From contig JBBDQV010000161.1 in the NCBI GenBank assembly GCA_040905845.1, positions 25,467 through 89,466 of the forward strand: a stretch of DNA of 64,000 bases, given 5' to 3'. The stretch's first letter is position 1, and every line of letters starts with the position of its first letter. The notes below the pieces were generated by a model. That model had not been told where the DNA came from. It saw only the letters and a program-made list of their open reading frames with translations, and did no database searches. A program made the position numbers and the translations under genes. Origin of the DNA: VGDP01 sp040905845. Lineage in GTDB: Bacteria; Pseudomonadota; Alphaproteobacteria; SP197. Positions 60,818 through 64,000 of the stretch are shown one piece after another.

Positions 60818-61609
60818 TCACGGCTTCAGCTTGTAGCCGATGGCGAGCAGCCGGAGGGCGAGGGCGGCGAGCGCGACGACGACGACGGCCAGCACCGACG
60901 TCCCCAGCAGAAGGGAGGCGTCCGCCCGGCCGATGAACGCGGCGCGAAACCCGTCGATCGCGAAGAAGAACGGGTTGGCGTGGCTGAGCGCGCGGAACGG
61001 CTCGGGCAGGCGGTCGACCGAATAGAACGTGCCCGACAGGAACGCGAGCGGCGTGACCACGAAGTTGGTGATCGCGGCGAGCTGGTCGAACTTCTCGGCC
61101 CAGATCGCGGTCAGCACGCCGACCAATGCCATCATGGCCGAGCCGAGCAGGGTCGCGAGCAGCGCGAGCCCCCAGTCGGCCGGGATCATCGGCGCGAACG
61201 GCTGCACGGCGAGGAGCGTCGCCGCGCCGCACACGATCCCGCGCGTGATGCCGCCCGCCACCAGCCCGCCCAGCAGCTCGCCGGCCGACAGTGGCGGCAT
61301 GAGATAATCGACGATGTTGCCCTGGACCTTGGCGATCATGAGCGAGGACGAGGTGTTGGCGAACGCGTTCTGCAGCACCGCCATCATGACCAGGCCGGGC
61401 GCCAGGAACTCGATGAAGGCGACGCCGCCGACGGCCCGCCCCGCGCCGCCGAGCGCGAGCGAGAAGACCGCGAGGAACAACAGCGTCGTCCCCATGGGGG
61501 CCAGCACCGTCTGCGCCGGAACCTTGAGAAACCGGCGGACTTCCTTGAGATAAAGTGTCCACGGGCCGAGCCATGGAGAACGCAGGGAGACCGAATCGGA
61601 GACCGCCAT
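60818..61609 (-). CDS. ABC-2 type transporter permease
   Basis: The 263-residue protein has six hydrophobic helices and the ABC-2 pattern: TLYLKEVRRFLKVPAQTVLAP, FLAPGLVMMAVLQNAFANTSSSLM, and near the end FLSGTFYSVDRLPEPFRALSHANPFFF. It resembles YadH/NodJ exporters. The start ATG 61609 overlaps the start codon of the divergent lipase gene. No ATPase gene is adjacent, so its partner must be encoded elsewhere or outside the window. Confidence 0.92.
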   Translation of the reverse strand: MAVSDSVSLRSPWLGPWTLYLKEVRRFLKVPAQTVLAPMGTTLLFLAVFSLALGGAGRAVGGVAFIEFLAPGLVMMAVLQNAFANTSSSLMIAKVQGNIVDYLMPPLSAGELLGGLVAGGITRGIVCGAATLLAVQPFAPMIPADWGLALLATLLGSAMMALVGVLTAIWAEKFDQLAAITNFVVTPLAFLSGTFYSVDRLPEPFRALSHANPFFFAIDGFRAAFIGRADASLLLGTSVLAVVVVALAALALRLLAIGYKLKP

Positions 61610-62645
61610 GGGACCACGCGTCGGGGCATCGGGTGCGGGTCGGCACCATAGCGACCGCGCGAACGGCGGGGCAAGCCGGCTTCTCGCGGCGCTGGCCGGC
61701 CTGCTCGCGTTCGCGGCCTGCGCGCCGCTCGAGCTCCCCGCGGGGCCGGCGGTGACCGAGCCCGCGCTCGAGCCGGCGGCGCTCGTCATGGCTGATGGCG
61801 CCAGGCTCCTGTTGCGCGTCTGGGCGCCCGAGGGCCCGCCGCGCGCGGTCGTGCTCGCGCTGCACGGCTTCAACGACTACTCGAACGCGTTCGACGCGCC
61901 GGCGCGCAGCCTCGCCGACCGCGGAGTCGTCACCTACGCCTACGACCAGCGCGGCTTCGGCGCCAATCCCGATCCTGGCCTGTGGCCCGGCGCAGCGACC
62001 CTCGCCCTGGACGCGCGCACGGCCCTGGGACTGGTCATGCGCCGCCACGAAGGCGTCCCCGTGTACGTGCTCGGCGAGAGCATGGGCGGCGCGGTCGCCC
62101 TGCTCGCGCTCGCCGACGCGGGCGCGCCCAAGCTGGCGGGGGTGGTGTTGGTGGCGCCGGCGCTGTGGGGTTGGTCGACACTGAACCCGCTCTACCGGGC
62201 GACGCTGTGGTTGACCGCGCACGTCGCGCCGGGCGCCAAGTTCACCGGCAAGAACCTCGGCGTCCAGGCCTCGGACAACGTCGAGATGCTGATCGCGCTC
62301 GGCAAGGACCCCCTGTTCATCAAGGCTACCCGCGCCGACGCCATCTACGGCATCGTGCACCTGATGGACGACGCCCTGGCCGCGCCGCTGCCCGTGGGCG
62401 TGCCCCTGCTCGTGCTCTACGGCGCCCACGACGAGATCATCCCGCCGAAGCCGACGCGCCGGTTCGCCCGCCGACTCGGCGCCGGGCAGCGGTTCGCCTA
62501 CTACGCGGACGGCTGGCACATGCTGCTGCGCGACCTCGGCGCCGGCGCCGTCTACGACGATCTGCTCGCCTGGCTCGACGACCGCGGCGCCGCCCTGCCC
62601 TCGGGCGCCGACGGCGCTGCCGAACGCTTCGTTGCCGAGCCGTGA
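61608..62645 (+). CDS. Alpha/beta hydrolase lipoprotein (monoacylglycerol lipase-like)
   Basis: The 345-residue protein has a lipoprotein signal with lipobox FAAC (AALAGLLAFAACAP) after a rather long polar N-region. The hydrolase domain has VLALHGFNDYSNAF (oxyanion region), nucleophile GESMGGAVA, acid GAHDEIIPP and histidine DGWHMLL. It resembles lysophospholipase and monoacylglycerol lipase. It would act on lipids at the envelope. ATG 61608 shares bases with the start of the opposite-strand permease gene, leaving no separate promoter space. Confidence 0.88.
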   Translation: MGPRVGASGAGRHHSDRANGGASRLLAALAGLLAFAACAPLELPAGPAVTEPALEPAALVMADGARLLLRVWAPEGPPRAVVLALHGFNDYSNAFDAPARSLADRGVVTYAYDQRGFGANPDPGLWPGAATLALDARTALGLVMRRHEGVPVYVLGESMGGAVALLALADAGAPKLAGVVLVAPALWGWSTLNPLYRATLWLTAHVAPGAKFTGKNLGVQASDNVEMLIALGKDPLFIKATRADAIYGIVHLMDDALAAPLPVGVPLLVLYGAHDEIIPPKPTRRFARRLGAGQRFAYYADGWHMLLRDLGAGAVYDDLLAWLDDRGAALPSGADGAAERFVAEP

Positions 62646-62945
62646 GACCGTCACCGCCGAACCCGCCCGTGCCGCCCACGAACGAAGGCCGTTAACGCGC
62701 CATCGATCGGCCTTTTCACGGCCATCACCTACTGGTCACCTCGGCGGGATTGTGTTAACTGAATTCCAACCCGCCGAGGCACCCCACGTGCCCGCGGCGA
62801 CGACGTGGGGCATGGCGACAACCAATTCTTAGGCGTGTGGACGGATAAGGAACGACGGCCATCGCCGGCGCGCCGGTACGGGCGCGCGAGGCCAGGTGAC
62901 GGTGCGGGACTGGAGGCGTTCGACGTGGGCGCGGCGGGAGCGTTC
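62646..62945. other. 300-bp intergenic region upstream of mlaA
   Basis: No convincing gene is present. The stem CCCCACGT/ACGTGGGG (62782-62789 and 62803-62810) forms a modest hairpin. The stretch around 62740-62765 (GATTGTGTTAACTGAATTCC) is AT-richer than its surroundings and could hold the mlaA promoter, but no clear -35/-10 pair is visible. Confidence 0.5.
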
Positions 62946-63701
62946 GTGGTGACTTTGCGGCGAGCGTCGCGGGCTTGGCTTGCCGGGGTCCTGATGACCC
63001 TGGCCGCGTGCGCGACGGCGCCGCCGACCGAGGGGGGCGCCGTCGACGAGGCCAACGACCCGCTCGAGCCCGTCAACCGAGGCATCTTCGCGTTCAACCG
63101 GACGATCGACGGGCTGCTGCTCAAGCCGGCGGCGCAGATCTATCGTGGCGTCGTCCCGGAGGAGGGACGCAAGGGCGTCCACAACCTGCTGGTCAACTGG
63201 ACCTCGCCGGTCACGTTCTTGAACGACATCCTTCAAGGCGACATGGACCGGGCGACGGTCACCCTCGGGCGCTTCTTCATCAACACCGGGTTCGGCTTCG
63301 GAGGCCTGCTCGACGTCGCGACCGCGTGGGGCGCCGAGCCTGCCCGCGACGAGGACTTTGGCCAGACGCTCGCGGTCTGGGGCGTCGGCGAAGGACCCTA
63401 CCTGATGCTGCCCATCCTCGGCCCCTCGAATCCGCGCGACGCGGTCGGCCGAGCCGTGGACGCCTTGAGCGATCCGCTCAGCTACGTGCTCCTGGGCACC
63501 GACGGCCGGCTCGCCCGCGCGGCGGCCACCGCCGTCGACACGCGTTCACGCTACCTGGACCGGATCGACGAACTCGAGCGCACGTCGATCGATTTCTACG
63601 CCGCGCTGCGCAGCCTCTACCGGCAGAGCCGCGACGCCGAGATCCGCAACGGCGAGGTCGACGTCGACTACCTCCCCGCCATAGAAAGCTTCGACGAGTA
63701 G
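62946..63701 (+). CDS. mlaA: MlaA/VacJ family lipoprotein
   Basis: The 251-residue protein begins with GTG (62946, or GTG 62949) and a lipoprotein signal ending LMTLAACATAPP. The mature part has the VacJ opening NDPLEPVNRGIFAFNRTIDG, then NFLNDILQGD-like FLNDILQGDMDRA, GFGGLLDVAT and ILGPSNPRDAVG. MlaA sits in the outer membrane and removes misplaced phospholipids to the MlaC carrier, whose gene follows after 27 bp. GGGAG lies upstream of the chosen start; longer frames are not supported. Confidence 0.93.
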   Translation: MVTLRRASRAWLAGVLMTLAACATAPPTEGGAVDEANDPLEPVNRGIFAFNRTIDGLLLKPAAQIYRGVVPEEGRKGVHNLLVNWTSPVTFLNDILQGDMDRATVTLGRFFINTGFGFGGLLDVATAWGAEPARDEDFGQTLAVWGVGEGPYLMLPILGPSNPRDAVGRAVDALSDPLSYVLLGTDGRLARAAATAVDTRSRYLDRIDELERTSIDFYAALRSLYRQSRDAEIRNGEVDVDYLPAIESFDE

Positions 63702-63728
63702 TCTCCGGTACGACCGAGGCCGCCTTTC

Positions 63729-64000
63729 ATGACGATCACGTTGACGCGCCGCGAGGCATTCCTGATGGTCGCGTTCGCCTTCGGCGCGCCGACGCCGGCG
63801 TGGGCCAGCGAGGCGGGCGACTTCGTTCAGAAGCTCGGCGACGACGCCCTCGAGCTGCTCGTTCGCACCGCGGGCGGCGAGGCCGAGCAGGCGGAGCGGC
63901 TGCGCTTCCTCTTGACCAGCAATTTCGACCTCAGGACGATCGGGCGCGCCGTGCTCGGCCCCAATTGGAAGGCGGCCGACGAGGCTCAGCGCGAGACCTA
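63729..64000 (+). CDS. mlaC: MlaC/Ttg2D family phospholipid-binding protein, 3' truncated by window edge
   Basis: The visible 90 codons begin MTITLTRREAFLMVAFAFGAPTPAWASEA, a Sec signal peptide. The next residues, DFVQKLGDDALELLVR and FLLTSNFDLRTIGRAVLG, are the usual N-terminus of the Tol_Tol_Ttg2 family. MlaC carries phospholipid across the periplasm from MlaA to the MlaFEDB complex. The gene runs off the window. Confidence 0.9.
   Translation, partial: MTITLTRREAFLMVAFAFGAPTPAWASEAGDFVQKLGDDALELLVRTAGGEAEQAERLRFLLTSNFDLRTIGRAVLGPNWKAADEAQRET

Overview
The window is about 70% GC, densely packed DNA with a clear alphaproteobacterial character, probably Rhodospirillales or a relative. The signs are a Coq7 ubiquinone hydroxylase next to DsbB, the argD-argF-hslO overlap cluster, a MlaA-MlaC pair, exosortase-A-type polysaccharide genes and typical intergenic palindromic repeats. 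A run of 10 N at 20161-20170 marks an assembly join, so this is a draft contig or MAG. No rRNA, tRNA or CRISPR array was found.

Layout. 1-3.7 kb: the C-terminal part of a class A penicillin-binding protein, a divergent ATP-grasp-like protein and a convergent D-Ala-D-Ala-ligase-like ATP-grasp enzyme. 4-13.3 kb: a polysaccharide and sulfate-activation block with an exosortase-A-associated O-antigen-ligase-like protein, CysD, a CysN-CysC fusion, a family 4 glycosyltransferase, an M20 peptidase, a YqaA/DedA membrane protein and an XrtA-type asparagine-synthase-like amidotransferase. 13.4-20 kb: DsbB-Coq7, a low-GC orphan gene, a RAYT transposase with terminal inverted repeats and neighbouring REP hairpins, an HNH endonuclease whose 3' end is partly duplicated on the far side of the transposon, a family III CoA-transferase and a large pentapeptide-repeat protein.

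20-42 kb is a catabolic and transport region: two tandem SDRs, a full dipeptide/oligopeptide ABC transporter (two different binding proteins, two permeases, two ATPases), a rhomboid protease, an MFS carrier, four paralogous CocE/NonD hydrolases, a second Tat-exported peptide-type binding protein, a TIM-barrel isomerase and a DUF1989 protein. The likely logic is import of amide- or ester-linked compounds followed by cytoplasmic hydrolysis; the substrate is unknown.

42-57 kb reads as an amine and N-methyl-compound catabolic island: a group II PLP decarboxylase, two MFS carriers, a 4-hydroxyproline-epimerase-like protein, a GntR/FCD regulator, an ArgE-like deacetylase, two trimethylamine-dehydrogenase-fold flavoproteins with altered substrate pockets, an SDR, a non-pyrrolysine MttB-family methyltransferase and an agmatinase-family ureohydrolase. 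No corrinoid protein or Pyl machinery is in the window. 57-64 kb returns to housekeeping: a lipoprotein, Hsp33, ArgF, ArgD, an ABC-2 permease, a lipase-like lipoprotein, MlaA and the start of MlaC.

Regulation is mostly by tight operons with 4-bp ATGA/GTGA overlaps. Many convergent gene pairs are separated by under 10 bp or overlap. Intergenic space is largely filled by palindromic repeats of at least four families.
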